DNA of 64,000 nt from Niameybacter massiliensis (GTDB taxonomy: Bacteria > Bacillota > Clostridia > Lachnospirales > Cellulosilyticaceae): positions 972,250-1,036,249 of the forward strand of contig NZ_LN875035.1 of NCBI RefSeq assembly GCF_001282685.1, in the 5' to 3' direction. The notes beneath the pieces are model-generated. The model did not search any database, had not been told where the DNA came from, and saw only the letters and a program-made list of their open reading frames with translations. A program made the position numbers and the translations under genes. Shown here one piece after another: positions 52,630 to 62,790 of the stretch. Position 1 is the first letter of the stretch; each line of letters begins with the position of its first letter.

Positions 52630-54489
52630 ATGAAAAATCAAGAAATGTTTTGTTACCAATGTCAAGAAACAGCTCATAACACAGGATGTACTAAAGTTGG
52701 TGTTTGCGGTAAAACCTCAGAACTTGCTAACTTACAAGATTTATTAATTTACGTTACAAAAGGACTTTCCCAAGTGACTACACGATTAAGAAGTGAAGGT
52801 GTAGAAATTAGTCCATCTATTAATCACTTTATTACTTTAAACTTATTCACTACTATTACAAATGCCAACTTTGATGATGCTATTTTCTTCTCACGTATCC
52901 AAGAGACATTAGCTATAAGAAATGAGCTATTACAACAGCTTAATATTAAAACAGATCTATCAGATGCAGCTTTATGGAATCTTACTTCTAAAGAAGACAT
53001 TTACGCTTCATTAAATCAAAAAGCTTCTGCATCAGAAGTAGGTGTTCTAGCAACCCAGGATGAAGATATCCGTTCACTAAGAGAACTTATTACCTATGGT
53101 TTAAAAGGCTTATCCGCTTATTCAAAACATGCTTATGCCTTAGGTCATACCGATGAATCTATAGATGTATTTCTTCAATCTACTTTAGCTAAATTATTAG
53201 ATGATGCTTTATCTGTTGATGAACTTATTGCTTTAACATTAGAAACGGGCAAAGTTGGTGTAGATGGTATGGCATTATTAGATACTGCAAATACATCTTC
53301 ATATGGCAATCCTGAAATCACATCTGTTAATATTGGTGCTGGTTCTCGTCCTGGTATTTTGGTATCTGGTCATGACCTTAGCGATCTTGAGCAACTTCTT
53401 ATTCAAACAGAAGGTACTGGCATCGATATTTATACGCACTCAGAAATGCTACCAGCTCACTACTATCCACAACTCAAAAAATATTCTCACTTAGTAGGTA
53501 ACTATGGAAATGCATGGTGGAAACAAAAAGAAGAATTTGAAAGCTTTAATGGACCAATTTTAATGACGACTAACTGTATTGTTCCACCAAAAGCTTCCTA
53601 TAAAGATCGTCTTTACACTACAGGTGCAGCAGGCTATGTAGGATGTAAACATATCGAAGGTGATACTGGTAATCAAAAAGATTTCTCCTCTATCATTGAA
53701 CATGCAAAACAATGTCTTCCTCCAACCGAAATCGAAACAGGAGAAATTGTAGGTGGATTTGCTCATGCCCAAGTATTTGCTTTAGCGAATACTGTTGTCG
53801 AAGCAGTTAAATCTGGAGCAATCAAAAAGTTTGTTGTGATGGCTGGTTGCGATGGTCGTGCCAAATCTAGAAATTACTACACTGACTTTGCATTAAACTT
53901 ACCACAAGATACTGTTATCTTAACTGCTGGATGTGCTAAATACAAATACAACAAACTCAACTTAGGTGATATTAATGGTATTCCTAGAGTTCTAGATGCA
54001 GGACAATGTAATGACTCTTACTCTTTAGCGCTTATTGCACTTAAATTAAAAGAAGTATTTGACTTAGCAGATATTAATGAATTACCTATCATCTATAACA
54101 TTGCTTGGTATGAACAAAAAGCAGTTATTGTTCTACTTTCTCTTCTTTACTTAGGTGTTAAAGAAATTCACTTAGGGCCAACACTTCCTGCATTCCTTTC
54201 TCCAAATGTAGCAAATGTACTTATTGAAAACTTTGGTATACAAGGGATTCAAACAGTAGAAGAAGATATGGAGCTTTTCTTTAATGACGCTACTTCTAGT
54301 CCATCTAATGAAGTACACAAAGATATGGTTATTGGAGATATCCTTAAATTAAATCCTGACTATGCAAAAGTATTATTGCAAGCAGGTATGCATTGTCTTG
54401 GATGCCCATCTTCACAAATGGAAACACTAGAAGAAGCCTGTGCAGTTCACAATATTGATGTAAATACACTTTTAAAACAATTCAACTAA
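52630..54489 (+). CDS. hcp: hybrid cluster protein (hydroxylamine reductase) with C-terminal DUF1858 domain
   Basis: The start is ATG 52630; AAGGAG lies 11 bases upstream. The 619-residue protein has the N-terminal cluster motif CX2CX8CX5C (Cys8, 11, 20, 26) and the hybrid-cluster ligand regions [20 protein letters not shown] and [11 protein letters not shown]. Late [10 protein letters not shown] is also conserved. A C-terminal DUF1858-type domain (about 555-619; [20 protein letters not shown], then CLGC) is added. It reduces hydroxylamine or nitric oxide. It is divergent from a Crp/Fnr gene. Confidence 0.92.
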   Translation: MKNQEMFCYQCQETAHNTGCTKVGVCGKTSELANLQDLLIYVTKGLSQVTTRLRSEGVEISPSINHFITLNLFTTITNANFDDAIFFSRIQETLAIRNELLQQLNIKTDLSDAALWNLTSKEDIYASLNQKASASEVGVLATQDEDIRSLRELITYGLKGLSAYSKHAYALGHTDESIDVFLQSTLAKLLDDALSVDELIALTLETGKVGVDGMALLDTANTSSYGNPEITSVNIGAGSRPGILVSGHDLSDLEQLLIQTEGTGIDIYTHSEMLPAHYYPQLKKYSHLVGNYGNAWWKQKEEFESFNGPILMTTNCIVPPKASYKDRLYTTGAAGYVGCKHIEGDTGNQKDFSSIIEHAKQCLPPTEIETGEIVGGFAHAQVFALANTVVEAVKSGAIKKFVVMAGCDGRAKSRNYYTDFALNLPQDTVILTAGCAKYKYNKLNLGDINGIPRVLDAGQCNDSYSLALIALKLKEVFDLADINELPIIYNIAWYEQKAVIVLLSLLYLGVKEIHLGPTLPAFLSPNVANVLIENFGIQGIQTVEEDMELFFNDATSSPSNEVHKDMVIGDILKLNPDYAKVLLQAGMHCLGCPSSQMETLEEACAVHNIDVNTLLKQFN

Positions 54490-54532
54490 AAAAGAACCTA
54501 GTATGGTATGACACACCATGCTAGGTTCTTTT
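54490..54532. terminator. bidirectional terminator between hcp and VanZ-like genes
   Basis: About 18 pairs (54490-54507 with 54515-54532, one G-T pair) around a 7-base loop, with A/T runs at both ends, directly after the hcp stop. Confidence 0.82.
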
Positions 54533-54547
54533 CTTATTCACTCCAAT

Positions 54548-54925
54548 CTAATTTTGTGTTTTTTTCATCCTAATCTTAACAGCCACTACCCACAATAAAC
54601 TTGCCACAAAAATCCCTATCGTATCTGCGCTTAAATCAAGTAAGTCCATGGAACGTTCTGCTGCGAAGAGCTGCATCACCTCTGTTGAACCTGCAAATAC
54701 GAAGATACATGCCACTACATAATACCAAATAGGAAGTTTGCGATTTCTTATTAAATACTCTAAGTAATACACACCTGTTAAGACAAAAAACATTCCAAAA
54801 TGTACAAGTTTATCAATATTAGGTATACCTACTTGTGGCACACTACTCCCTGGCATCCAAATGGCTATTAAAATGAGAATAATAGCACCTATTGTAAACT
54901 TATAGCCCATCAGTTTCTTAACCAT
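54548..54925 (-). CDS. VanZ family membrane protein
   Basis: The start is the ATG at 54923-54925, with GAGGGGG upstream; 20 earlier codons are open but lack a site. The 125-residue protein has four TM segments and the VanZ motif NIDKLVHFGMFFVLTGVYYL (about 36-55). A late RSMDLLDLSADTIGIFVASL segment is typical of the family. The original VanZ gives low teicoplanin resistance, but most members are of unknown function. Confidence 0.8.
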   Translation of the reverse strand: MVKKLMGYKFTIGAIILILIAIWMPGSSVPQVGIPNIDKLVHFGMFFVLTGVYYLEYLIRNRKLPIWYYVVACIFVFAGSTEVMQLFAAERSMDLLDLSADTIGIFVASLLWVVAVKIRMKKTQN

Positions 54926-55102
54926 GTTTAATTCCCCCTCAATTTTCACTATCTCTATTGTATAAGGAGGCTGTCCATTTCGCAACTCCTCTTTATATTA
55001 TTTCCCTGGAAATAGCATGGTATTTTACCTATATACTATTTGCTTATTTAGTATGAATCTTATATGATATAAAAATAAAATTATATTTCAAAGGAGTTTT
55101 CT

Positions 55103-56209
55103 ATGTTTGCGTCTTTTATTGACTTTATTAAGAAAGAAGTTGTTCTAGTCATTGCTTTATCTTTAGCAATTATTACTTCTTTATTTTCTCTACCTAAGCT
55201 TGCATATATCGACTTTAAAGTGCTTATTTTACTTTTTAACTTAATGATTGTTGTAGCAGCTTTTAAGCAACTCAATGTACTCGATACAATAGCCATCCTA
55301 CTCTTAAAAAGATGTGGAGACTTAAAAAAGGTTTCTTATGTACTTATTTTCATCACTTTTTTTGCTTCAATGTTTATCACCAATGATGTTGCCCTTATCA
55401 CCTTTGTCCCTCTAACCTTAGTCATTGCAAAAAAAGCAGAAGTAAATGTACTCAAAACTATTGTTTTTCAAACTTTAGCTGCCAACCCAGGAAGCGCTTT
55501 AACACCTATGGGAAACCCTCAAAATCTTTTTCTCTATTCTTACTATAATCTTTCCTTTGGTGATTTTATCAGATGTATGCTTCCTGTATTTATAGTCTCT
55601 GCCTTATTTTTAATACTACTTATATATAAAGAAAAAAATACAAAATTTCAAGTGGAACTACTTCTTCCCCAATTAGGGAATCGACTACATATTATAATTT
55701 ATATGCTACTCTTTGTCATCATTCTACTTTCAGTTTTTCGTTTACTTGATTATCGTTTTGCATTTATTGTAGTATTACTTAGCGTACTCCTATTAGACCA
55801 TAAGCTTTTTACTCAAATAGATTATAGCTTACTTCTAACTTTTGTAGGTTTCTTTATTTTTGTTGGAAATCTTTCCAACTTACCTACTGTAAAAACTTTT
55901 ATGGAACAGCTTTTGTCTACATCATCTAGTACTTACTTTGCTTCACTAGCTGCTAGTCAAGTTATAAGCAATGTTCCTGCTACTATGTTACTTGCACCGT
56001 TTACTACATTTCCTGATGCGTTGCTATTAGGTGTGAATATAGGTGGTATGGGTACACTTATTGCTTCTTTAGCTAGTGTTATCTCATATAAACTCTTTAC
56101 CAAAGACCTTCCTGAACAAAGTAATACATACTTATTTCAGTTTACGCTATATAACTTCTTAGGTCTTCTTATTTTTATACCCTTCATCTATCTCCTTTTC
56201 ATCAGATGA
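55103..56209 (+). CDS. SLC13/ArsB-superfamily permease
   Basis: The 368-residue membrane protein has about ten TM segments in two halves with the conserved re-entrant motifs ITNDVALITFVPLTLVIAKK (about 90-109) and SNVPATMLLAPFT (about 292-304). ANPGSALTPMGNPQNLFLYS lies at about 127-146. The TNDVA and NVPA motifs place it in the ion transporter group with citrate, arsenite and sodium/proton carriers. It is short for the group and the substrate is unknown. AAAGGAG precedes the ATG. Confidence 0.75.
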   Translation: MFASFIDFIKKEVVLVIALSLAIITSLFSLPKLAYIDFKVLILLFNLMIVVAAFKQLNVLDTIAILLLKRCGDLKKVSYVLIFITFFASMFITNDVALITFVPLTLVIAKKAEVNVLKTIVFQTLAANPGSALTPMGNPQNLFLYSYYNLSFGDFIRCMLPVFIVSALFLILLIYKEKNTKFQVELLLPQLGNRLHIIIYMLLFVIILLSVFRLLDYRFAFIVVLLSVLLLDHKLFTQIDYSLLLTFVGFFIFVGNLSNLPTVKTFMEQLLSTSSSTYFASLAASQVISNVPATMLLAPFTTFPDALLLGVNIGGMGTLIASLASVISYKLFTKDLPEQSNTYLFQFTLYNFLGLLIFIPFIYLLFIR

Positions 56210-56225
56210 TTGTATTCAAAAAAGC

Positions 56226-56261
56226 AAAAGATCAGCTAGTCCTCAAACTAGCTGATCTTTT
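56226..56261. terminator. bidirectional terminator between SLC13-like and YjdF-like genes
   Basis: AAAAGATCAGCTAGT (56226-56240) and ACTAGCTGATCTTTT (56247-56261) form a 15-bp perfect stem with a 6-base loop. The minus-strand gene stops at 56261. Confidence 0.85.
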
Positions 56262-56977
56262 TAATGTGGTTTACGAATAACAAGTAGAAGTTTCTCTACC
56301 CATCCTTTTTTATACTTTATTGATATATACCCTACAATGGACATAACTACTGCGCCAATAGCATCAACGATTAAGTCTTTCATTGTATCCATCAAAGCCA
56401 TTCTTCCTATTAAGTTCTCACCATTTTCAAATGCAAATTTTTGCATATTGGTATGTAAAAGACCATCAGCAAAAAATTCATAGAATTCCCATATAACGCC
56501 CATTGTTATTGCAAAGCAAAATGCAAATACTGCTACAAATAATGGACTTAAATTCATAGGAACTCTTTCTGTCTTATTTAAAAAGTTAATAAAAGAAAAT
56601 CCTAGCGCTCCAAGCATTGCACCACTAAAAGTATGCAAAATACTATCCCAGTGAGGCACATTATAATAAAAACTACGTACTTCTCCTAAGTAAATTGCAC
56701 AGTATAAAAAGAGTGTATAAAGAAGCATCATACTTGAAGGAATCTCTAAGTTAATTTTCTTTTTAAGCATACCAGGTAATAACATAGCAAATACACCCAC
56801 TATACACTGTAGAAGCATAAGGACATATTCACTCTTAAGTCTTTCAAAAGGTCTAGTCGGATCCAGCTCAGTTGGTGCCAATGTCATTGCAATCACAATA
56901 AATACAATAGAAAAGATAAGTGAAAGCATAACAAAATAATTAAAGGCCTTTTTCCAATTGATTTTTTTAATATTCAC
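56261..56977 (-). CDS. YjdF/DUF2238-like membrane protein
   Basis: The start codon is GTG, with AAGGAG upstream. The 238-residue protein has six to seven TM segments. Its conserved core HWDSILHTFSGAMLGALGF (about 110-128), GVIWEFYEFFADGLL (about 160-174) and DTMKDLIVDAIGAVVMSIVG (about 197-216) matches the DUF2238 (YjdF) family. Function is unknown. It is convergent with the SLC13-like gene and 54 bases downstream of yjjW. Confidence 0.75.
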   Translation of the reverse strand: MNIKKINWKKAFNYFVMLSLIFSIVFIVIAMTLAPTELDPTRPFERLKSEYVLMLLQCIVGVFAMLLPGMLKKKINLEIPSSMMLLYTLFLYCAIYLGEVRSFYYNVPHWDSILHTFSGAMLGALGFSFINFLNKTERVPMNLSPLFVAVFAFCFAITMGVIWEFYEFFADGLLHTNMQKFAFENGENLIGRMALMDTMKDLIVDAIGAVVMSIVGYISIKYKKGWVEKLLLVIRKPH

Positions 56978-57031
56978 AGGCTAATCTCCTTTTCTTTACT
57001 TCTTTTAATTATAAAGGAATTTCACCATACG

Positions 57032-57874
57032 TCAATGCCCTACTAAAATAACCTCTCTTGCCCCTTCTTCTAAAGCGAGTTCTCTAAGACTTTCCATATA
57101 AGTTTGTGTAGGTGTCATCATAAGTGCCTCATGATGCTTAACACCTACTGGTCTAAAAGCAATCAGTTTGTAGCGAATTATTGTCTCCGATTGTTTCAAT
57201 ATTTTGGCTACTTCTCTTACTGTTTGCTCATTATCAAAGAGTTCTGGCACAATAACTGTACGTACTTCATAAAGCTTCCCTGATTTTGCTAAAAACTCTA
57301 AGTTTTTAAGCACCATTTTATTAGTGGTTCCAATATATTTAAGATGTGTCTTTTCATCGTATACTTTCACATCTAACATAACGCCTTCGCACCATTTAAG
57401 AAGTTCTTCTTGTTCTTCAAAGTCACATGATCCATTGCTATCTATCATGCAACTTAATCCTTCTTGTACTGCCAACTCAAAGAGTTCACCTAAAAAACCT
57501 TTTTGTAACGTACACTCTCCCCCTGATACAGTAATACCATCAATAAAATGCTTATAGGGCCTAATCCCGTCTACTATTTGTTCTGCTGTAAGTTGCATAA
57601 CTTTTGGACTACTGCTATTACCACAATTTCCCGTACAAACGCCACATTCTACGCAACTTTCCTTATCCCACTGAACTGTTCCATTTTCTTTTTTCAACGC
57701 ACCTTCTGGACAAAGTGATACACACTCACCACAGTGTTTACATTTTTTGATTGTTTCTGGATTATGGCAATAAATACAATTAAAATTACAACCTTGCAAA
57801 AAAATCGTCATTCTATTGCCCGGTCCATCTACTGCACTAAATGGAATAATTTTATTTATAAAACCCTCTGTCAT
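57032..57874 (-). CDS. yjjW: glycyl-radical enzyme activase, YjjW family
   Basis: The 280-residue radical SAM protein has the CX3CX2C motif in CNFNCIYC (about 29-36). Two ferredoxin-type cluster motifs follow (CKHCGECVSLC at about 43-53 and CVECGVCTGNC at about 68-78), then a GISVSGGECTLQK-like SAM-binding GGE motif. It would install the glycyl radical on the YjjI protein. Its ATG overlaps the yjjI stop by 4 bases (ATGA), so the two are coupled. Confidence 0.9.
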   Translation of the reverse strand: MTEGFINKIIPFSAVDGPGNRMTIFLQGCNFNCIYCHNPETIKKCKHCGECVSLCPEGALKKENGTVQWDKESCVECGVCTGNCGNSSSPKVMQLTAEQIVDGIRPYKHFIDGITVSGGECTLQKGFLGELFELAVQEGLSCMIDSNGSCDFEEQEELLKWCEGVMLDVKVYDEKTHLKYIGTTNKMVLKNLEFLAKSGKLYEVRTVIVPELFDNEQTVREVAKILKQSETIIRYKLIAFRPVGVKHHEALMMTPTQTYMESLRELALEEGAREVILVGH

Positions 57875-59349
57875 TTTTGCACCTTTCTTTCTAATACTCT
57901 ACCATTTCTCACTTGTCCTTGCCCTAATACAACTGTATTTTGTAACGTTGCAATACCTTGGTCAAGTTTTTCAATTTCACTTTTTTTAACTAAGTATCCT
58001 GTAATACGAATCACATCGCTCTCTGTACTATAAAGTGAAAAATAGCGCATACCTTCTTTAAATGCACCTTCAATAATTCTAAGGACATATGCTGGATTAT
58101 TAAAAGCCGTAACCTCAAACGGGAATATATCACCTATACCTGATGGGAAGTATTTATGGAATCTAGCTGATTGTACAAGGTGTTGTAAAAGTTCTGGTTC
58201 TTCTCCAATTGGGATACGACAGCCTGGACTAACATTTATATCATCGCCTATTCCAACTTGAGCATGAAGTAATAAACGCTCTTTAGTTGCACCACAATGT
58301 GGACTGACATGCTCCATTATAAAGGTATGCATGATTTCTATAATATGTTCGCCTAAATCATTAGCTACTTGGCTATGACCAAATCTATCATCATGTCCTT
58401 CTATACTTAATAAGTTATTTACACATTCTGCAAGTCCTACAAGTCCAAACATAGAAGTAAAGTTGTCCTTGCGAATAAATCCTTCTTTAACTAAAAAGTT
58501 AGTTTCAAAAAATGTACTTTCTTCTATTATAAAGCGAATACGTTCCTCGATGTAATTTGCCATACATTCCATTGCACGTGGCAACGCTGTTTCAAAAAAC
58601 TCTTCTGTATCTGTTACTGTCATTGCCAATTTAGCTAAATTCATACGTACAAGTGTATGTGCACCCCCTGCAACAGGAAGCCCATTATAACAACTGGCAA
58701 TACCATATTCACCTAACTCTGTTTTAAACATCTTATCATTTGCAAAACTTGGTTTTGCAGTTTTAAGTGCAGTCACAATCGCAAGTTCAGCAAATTCACG
58801 AGATGTCGTATCATCATATTTAAGTGTAATATTTGGTGTTGCATTTTGGAGTTCTTGTTCTAACTCAAGAATAATACGCCCAGCACGTGTACTCTTTGGT
58901 CCAATGTTTGCATGACAAAACGAATCTGTAATTGTACGATCAATATGGGTTAAAAAGAGTTTAATTGCTAGACGTGCTTCTTCTTCATTCTCAATAAAAG
59001 GTTCCAAAAGGGTATCAATATTGCCAATATAAACTGGCATTGTTGTAATAGATGGGACGTGCTTATAGAAAATAAGGAGTGTGTGTGTTGCCTCCCAAAT
59101 GTTTGTCGGTGGTGCTAACTCTAAAAAGCTACAGCCTTTTTTCATAAGTTTCTCATAATCTGGCAAAATGTAACGTGGTCTATAAGGTGCATTTCCTTCA
59201 AATAAATCGCAAATAATACCTGCTTCACGTAATACTTGTATTTCATCACTGATATTTAAAACATTTAATGTATTTTCTGCGTAACGTGCAAGGTTTACTA
59301 CTTTTTGCTCAAAAGTAAGAGTTTGATCTTGTATAATATTTAACGCCAT
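57871..59349 (-). CDS. yjjI: glycyl-radical enzyme, YjjI family
   Basis: The 492-residue protein is a short member of the glycyl-radical family (YjjI/DUF3029 type). The radical-carrying Gly is about Gly452 in VIRITGYLVK, and a probable active-site Cys lies in GIASCYNGLPVAGG (about 226-239). The reaction of the family is unknown. AAGGAGG precedes the ATG. It is followed by its activase yjjW and preceded by a LysR-type regulator 71 bases upstream in the same direction. Confidence 0.88.
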   Translation of the reverse strand: MALNIIQDQTLTFEQKVVNLARYAENTLNVLNISDEIQVLREAGIICDLFEGNAPYRPRYILPDYEKLMKKGCSFLELAPPTNIWEATHTLLIFYKHVPSITTMPVYIGNIDTLLEPFIENEEEARLAIKLFLTHIDRTITDSFCHANIGPKSTRAGRIILELEQELQNATPNITLKYDDTTSREFAELAIVTALKTAKPSFANDKMFKTELGEYGIASCYNGLPVAGGAHTLVRMNLAKLAMTVTDTEEFFETALPRAMECMANYIEERIRFIIEESTFFETNFLVKEGFIRKDNFTSMFGLVGLAECVNNLLSIEGHDDRFGHSQVANDLGEHIIEIMHTFIMEHVSPHCGATKERLLLHAQVGIGDDINVSPGCRIPIGEEPELLQHLVQSARFHKYFPSGIGDIFPFEVTAFNNPAYVLRIIEGAFKEGMRYFSLYSTESDVIRITGYLVKKSEIEKLDQGIATLQNTVVLGQGQVRNGRVLERKVQK

Positions 59350-59420
59350 GATGTACCTCCTTGTGGGTCATGTTCATTTCTATCTGATGTTGACTTTTAC
59401 TTACTATCTTATAAGAAAAA

Positions 59421-60311
59421 CTATTTTACGTAAAGTGCAAAATCATCCAATGCTTCTCTAAATACCTTCGTAACATTTGAGGGTGCCAAACCATTAGGCA
59501 ATATATAAGAAAAGTTTCTTTTATAAGGTTCATCTAACTTGATAATATGGATTTCATCCATCAAATTTGCCTCTTTTGCAATGTAAACTGATACCATAGC
59601 AATACCTAGTCCATTTTTTACAGCTTCCTTTATGGCATAATTACTGCCTAGGATTAATTTTGCCTTTGGAACGATTTGATTATGGGCCAAGAACATATCA
59701 AGATATTCTCTAAGCCCAGACCCTTCCTCTCTTGTTACCCATCTTTGATTCTGCAAACTTTCTATAGAAAAAGGTTCTCTTCCTATCTGTTCCTCTTTAT
59801 TGGTCACAATAACCAATTCATCCTCTAAAAAATAAACCTGTTCAAAGTCACCGGTATAGCCTAAGCCTTCAATTAGGCCTATATCTAACTGAAGCTCTTG
59901 AACCTTTTGTCTGATTGTGGCTGTATTATTGATCAACACTTCTATTTCAATATCAGGATACTTCTCACAAAAGCTTTTCAAAAAGTAAGGTAAGATACAT
60001 TCTCCGATTGTATAAGTGGCACCTATTCTTAAATGCCCTTTAACCGTACTTGATAAATGCTGCATTTCTAACTCTGTCGTTTCTAAAAGTGCAATCATTT
60101 CTTTTGCTCTTCTATAAAGTAAATAACCTTTTTCTGTTATCGTGATATTTTTTTGCCTAACAGAGCGCACAATAAGTTGCGTATTAAAATGTTTTTCTAA
60201 GTTCTTAACATGTACACTCACGCTAGGCTGAGATAAATTAACTTTTTCGCTTGCTTTAGTAAAATTTTTATATTCAACAACTGCAATAAACGTTTTTAGT
60301 TCTTCTAACAT
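59421..60311 (-). CDS. LysR family transcriptional regulator
   Basis: The 296-residue protein has a LysR helix-turn-helix at 2-60 (LKTFIAVVEYKNFTKASEKV, NLSQPSVSVHVKNLEKHF) and a periplasmic-binding-type effector domain (HLRIGATYTIGECILPYFLK, VSVYIAKEAN). It is divergent from a TDT transporter gene and upstream of yjjI. An inverted repeat AATGATAA-N22-TTATCATT in the shared region is a candidate binding site. Confidence 0.85.
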   Translation of the reverse strand: MLEELKTFIAVVEYKNFTKASEKVNLSQPSVSVHVKNLEKHFNTQLIVRSVRQKNITITEKGYLLYRRAKEMIALLETTELEMQHLSSTVKGHLRIGATYTIGECILPYFLKSFCEKYPDIEIEVLINNTATIRQKVQELQLDIGLIEGLGYTGDFEQVYFLEDELVIVTNKEEQIGREPFSIESLQNQRWVTREEGSGLREYLDMFLAHNQIVPKAKLILGSNYAIKEAVKNGLGIAMVSVYIAKEANLMDEIHIIKLDEPYKRNFSYILPNGLAPSNVTKVFREALDDFALYVK

Positions 60312-60337
60312 ACTTTACTCCAATGATTAATTTTTTT

Positions 60338-60375
60338 AATGATAAATATTAAATACATTCATTTTACTTATCATT
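60338..60375. promoter_or_regulatory. possible LysR-regulator binding site
   Basis: AATGATAA (60338-60345) and TTATCATT (60368-60375) are exact complements separated by 22 bases, in the divergent region between the LysR and TDT genes. The AT-rich background makes chance possible. Confidence 0.35.
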
Positions 60376-60427
60376 ATAACCGACTTATACTAACACTATC
60401 AACGAAATAATTAATGAGGTGAACTTT

Positions 60428-61417
60428 ATGATAACAAGATTAATTTCTCCAATCAAACTCACTCGCCATCATTTTAGTAATATTCCTATTGCAATTACAG
60501 GCATTTCTCTTGGTTTTATTACACTTGGTAACTTATGGGGCGACTTAGGTTCTTATTGGCTTAAATATTTTGCAAACATTTTTTCTGCTGTAGCGGTTAT
60601 TCTTATGCTATTAAAAATCTTCTTACATCCTAAAAAATGTTATGAGGAAATGCAACATCATATGACAGGAAGTTTCTATCCAACTATTGGTATGACACTT
60701 ATGGTATTTTCTAATTTTGTTGCTAGTACAGTTAATCTTACAGCTGGTAGATGGATTTGGTGGATTGGCATCTGTATTTTCATAGTACTGGCTGTTGTAT
60801 TTATGATTGCACAAATCAAAAATTTCTCATGGCATAATGTACTTCCAAGTTGGTTTGTACCATTAGTAGGTATTGGGGTTGCTGCTGTTTCAAGTGGTGG
60901 TGTACAGATGAATGATTTTGCATCTAACTTTTTCTATATTGCATTCTTTATCTATCTTATGGCACTTATTGGCTTAATTTATCGCATTGTAACACACGGT
61001 AACATTCCTGATGACAAAAAACTTACGTTAGCCATCATTGCTGCTCCTGCTAGTGTATGTTTAGCTGGTTATATGGCTACTACCCAAACACCTTCAACTA
61101 TTATCTTAGCTATTCTCGTTCCATTAGCACTTGTTTCAACATTCTATGTTTATACATTAATTCCTAAGTTCCTTAGAATACCTTTCCATCCAGGACTCGC
61201 ACCACTTACCTTCCCATTAGCAGTAGGTACAGTAGCCGTACAACGCTTGTCTAACTATTTAGCAAGTATTAACTCAAGTCTTGCAGGTTTATTCAATCAA
61301 CTTTTCTATATTGAATTATTTGTTGCTACACTCGTAATCGGTTATATTGTTTATAAACTTTTATTCCTTCTTTTCAATACACTTTTTAAAGATAATAGAG
61401 AACTTATTCCTCATTAA
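60428..61417 (+). CDS. TDT/TehA-type transporter (SLAC1 homologue)
   Basis: The start is ATG 60428 with GAGGTG upstream. The 329-residue membrane protein has about ten TM segments of the tellurite-resistance/dicarboxylate transporter family. The N-terminal motif is HHFSNIPIAITGISLGFITL (about 16-35), with PTIGMTLMVFSNF (about 86-98) and LVPLVGIGVAAVSSGG-like stretches following. Family members export formate, dicarboxylates or anions. Being divergent from the LysR that precedes yjjI/yjjW suggests a shared substrate or product. Confidence 0.8.
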   Translation: MITRLISPIKLTRHHFSNIPIAITGISLGFITLGNLWGDLGSYWLKYFANIFSAVAVILMLLKIFLHPKKCYEEMQHHMTGSFYPTIGMTLMVFSNFVASTVNLTAGRWIWWIGICIFIVLAVVFMIAQIKNFSWHNVLPSWFVPLVGIGVAAVSSGGVQMNDFASNFFYIAFFIYLMALIGLIYRIVTHGNIPDDKKLTLAIIAAPASVCLAGYMATTQTPSTIILAILVPLALVSTFYVYTLIPKFLRIPFHPGLAPLTFPLAVGTVAVQRLSNYLASINSSLAGLFNQLFYIELFVATLVIGYIVYKLLFLLFNTLFKDNRELIPH

Positions 61418-61455
61418 AAAAAGACAACTTCACTTACATGAAGTTGTCTTTTTTT
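61416..61455 (+). terminator. TDT gene terminator
   Basis: A 17-bp stem (61416-61432 with 61439-61455) with a 6-base loop and T run starts at the stop codon of the TDT gene. Confidence 0.85.
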
Positions 61456-61462
61456 AATATAA

Positions 61463-61497
61463 AAGGCTACAACTTTCAAAAGAATATTGTAGCCTTA
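61463..61497 (-). terminator. rpoD terminator
   Basis: AAGGCTACAA (61463-61472) pairs with TTGTAGCCTT (61488-61497), just after the rpoD stop on the minus strand. The T tail is short. Confidence 0.6.
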
Positions 61498-61500
61498 TTT

Positions 61501-62586
61501 TTATTGTAAATAATCTTTTAATTTATTACTTCTGCTCGGATGACGAAGTTTTCTAAGTGCTTTTGCTTCGATCTGACGAATACGTTCTCTTGTAACATTA
61601 AAGTCTTTACCAACTTCTTCAAGGGTACGTGCACGTCCATCTTCAAGACCAAATCTAAGCATAAGTACTTTTTGTTCTCTCTCTGTAAGTGTTTCAAGTA
61701 CTTCGCCTAACTGCTCTTTTAAAAGTGCAAAAGAAGCTGCCTCAATTGGAACTGGTGTATCTTCATCTGGAATGAAATCTCCTAAATGACTATCTTCTTC
61801 CTCACCAATTGGTGTATCAAGAGAAACAGGTTCACGTGAAATTTTCATAACTTCACGTACTTTTTCAATAGGCATGTCCATAAATGCTGCAATTTCTTCT
61901 GGCTGTGGATCACGACCAAGTTCTTGTAGTAATTGTTTTGATGCTCTCATTAAACGATTCATTGTCTCTACCATATGCACTGGAATACGAATAGTACGTG
62001 CTTGGTCAGCAATTGACCTAGTAATAGCTTGTCTAATCCACCAAGTTGCATAAGTACTAAATTTGAATCCTTTACGGTAATCAAATTTCTCTACAGCTTT
62101 GATAAGTCCTAGATTTCCTTCTTGGATTAAATCAAGAAGTGCCATACCACGTCCAATATATTTTCTTGCAATACTTACAACAAGTCTTAAGTTAGCTTCT
62201 GCTAATCTTTTCTTTGCTTCTTCATCACCTTGTTCAATACGCTCAGCAAGTGCAATTTCTTCTGCACTTGAAAGAAGTGGTACTTTCCCAATTTCTTTTA
62301 AGTACATACGAACAGGGTCATCTATACTCATATCATCTGGAAGGGTAATATCTATTTCTTCTTCGACTTCAGCTTCCATTTCTTTCATATTACCTATAAT
62401 ATCGATACCTTGAGCTTCTAAATATTCATATACCTGTTCTATTTTTGTAGGGTCCACATCTAAGTTCATAAATGCTTCCATGATATCTGTTTGCTCGAGT
62501 ACACCTTTTTTCTCTTTAGCCAAGGCAATAAGCTGTTCCAGTTTTGTTTTAAACAATAGTTTTGGATCTTGTACTTGTTCTTTCAA
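61501..62586 (-). CDS. rpoD: primary sigma factor RpoD (sigma-A)
   Basis: The start codon is TTG (62584-62586), with AAGGAG about 11 bases upstream. The 361-residue sigma-70 factor has a short region 1.1, region 1.2 [17 protein letters not shown] (about 101-117), and region 2 [20 protein letters not shown] (about 189-208). Region 4.2 carries the -35-binding helix [20 protein letters not shown] (about 322-341). It recognises the TTGACA/TATAAT promoters seen in the window. In many Firmicutes it follows dnaG. Here the cobalamin gene and its terminator lie upstream. Confidence 0.95.
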   Translation of the reverse strand: MKEQVQDPKLLFKTKLEQLIALAKEKKGVLEQTDIMEAFMNLDVDPTKIEQVYEYLEAQGIDIIGNMKEMEAEVEEEIDITLPDDMSIDDPVRMYLKEIGKVPLLSSAEEIALAERIEQGDEEAKKRLAEANLRLVVSIARKYIGRGMALLDLIQEGNLGLIKAVEKFDYRKGFKFSTYATWWIRQAITRSIADQARTIRIPVHMVETMNRLMRASKQLLQELGRDPQPEEIAAFMDMPIEKVREVMKISREPVSLDTPIGEEEDSHLGDFIPDEDTPVPIEAASFALLKEQLGEVLETLTEREQKVLMLRFGLEDGRARTLEEVGKDFNVTRERIRQIEAKALRKLRHPSRSNKLKDYLQ

Positions 62587-62750
62587 AATTCTGTACGCTC
62601 CTTCGGATGATATTTTAACAATGTCTATTGACTTAATAAATGTTTTATAGTATACTTTATCTTAAATCCTTTAACCTTATAATAATACCTTTTTTAAAGG
62701 CTCTTGTCAATATTTTAGACACAAATTTTATATTATAATCATAAATCTAC

Positions 62751-62789
62751 AAAAAAGCCCTCTTCCTATTATTGGTAGAGGGCTTTTTT
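62751..62789 (-). terminator. cbiA-cbiC gene terminator
   Basis: AAAAAAGCCCTCT (62751-62763) pairs exactly with AGAGGGCTTTTTT (62777-62789). It lies 1 base after the stop of the cobalamin gene and separates it from rpoD. Confidence 0.85.
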
Positions 62790-62790
62790 C

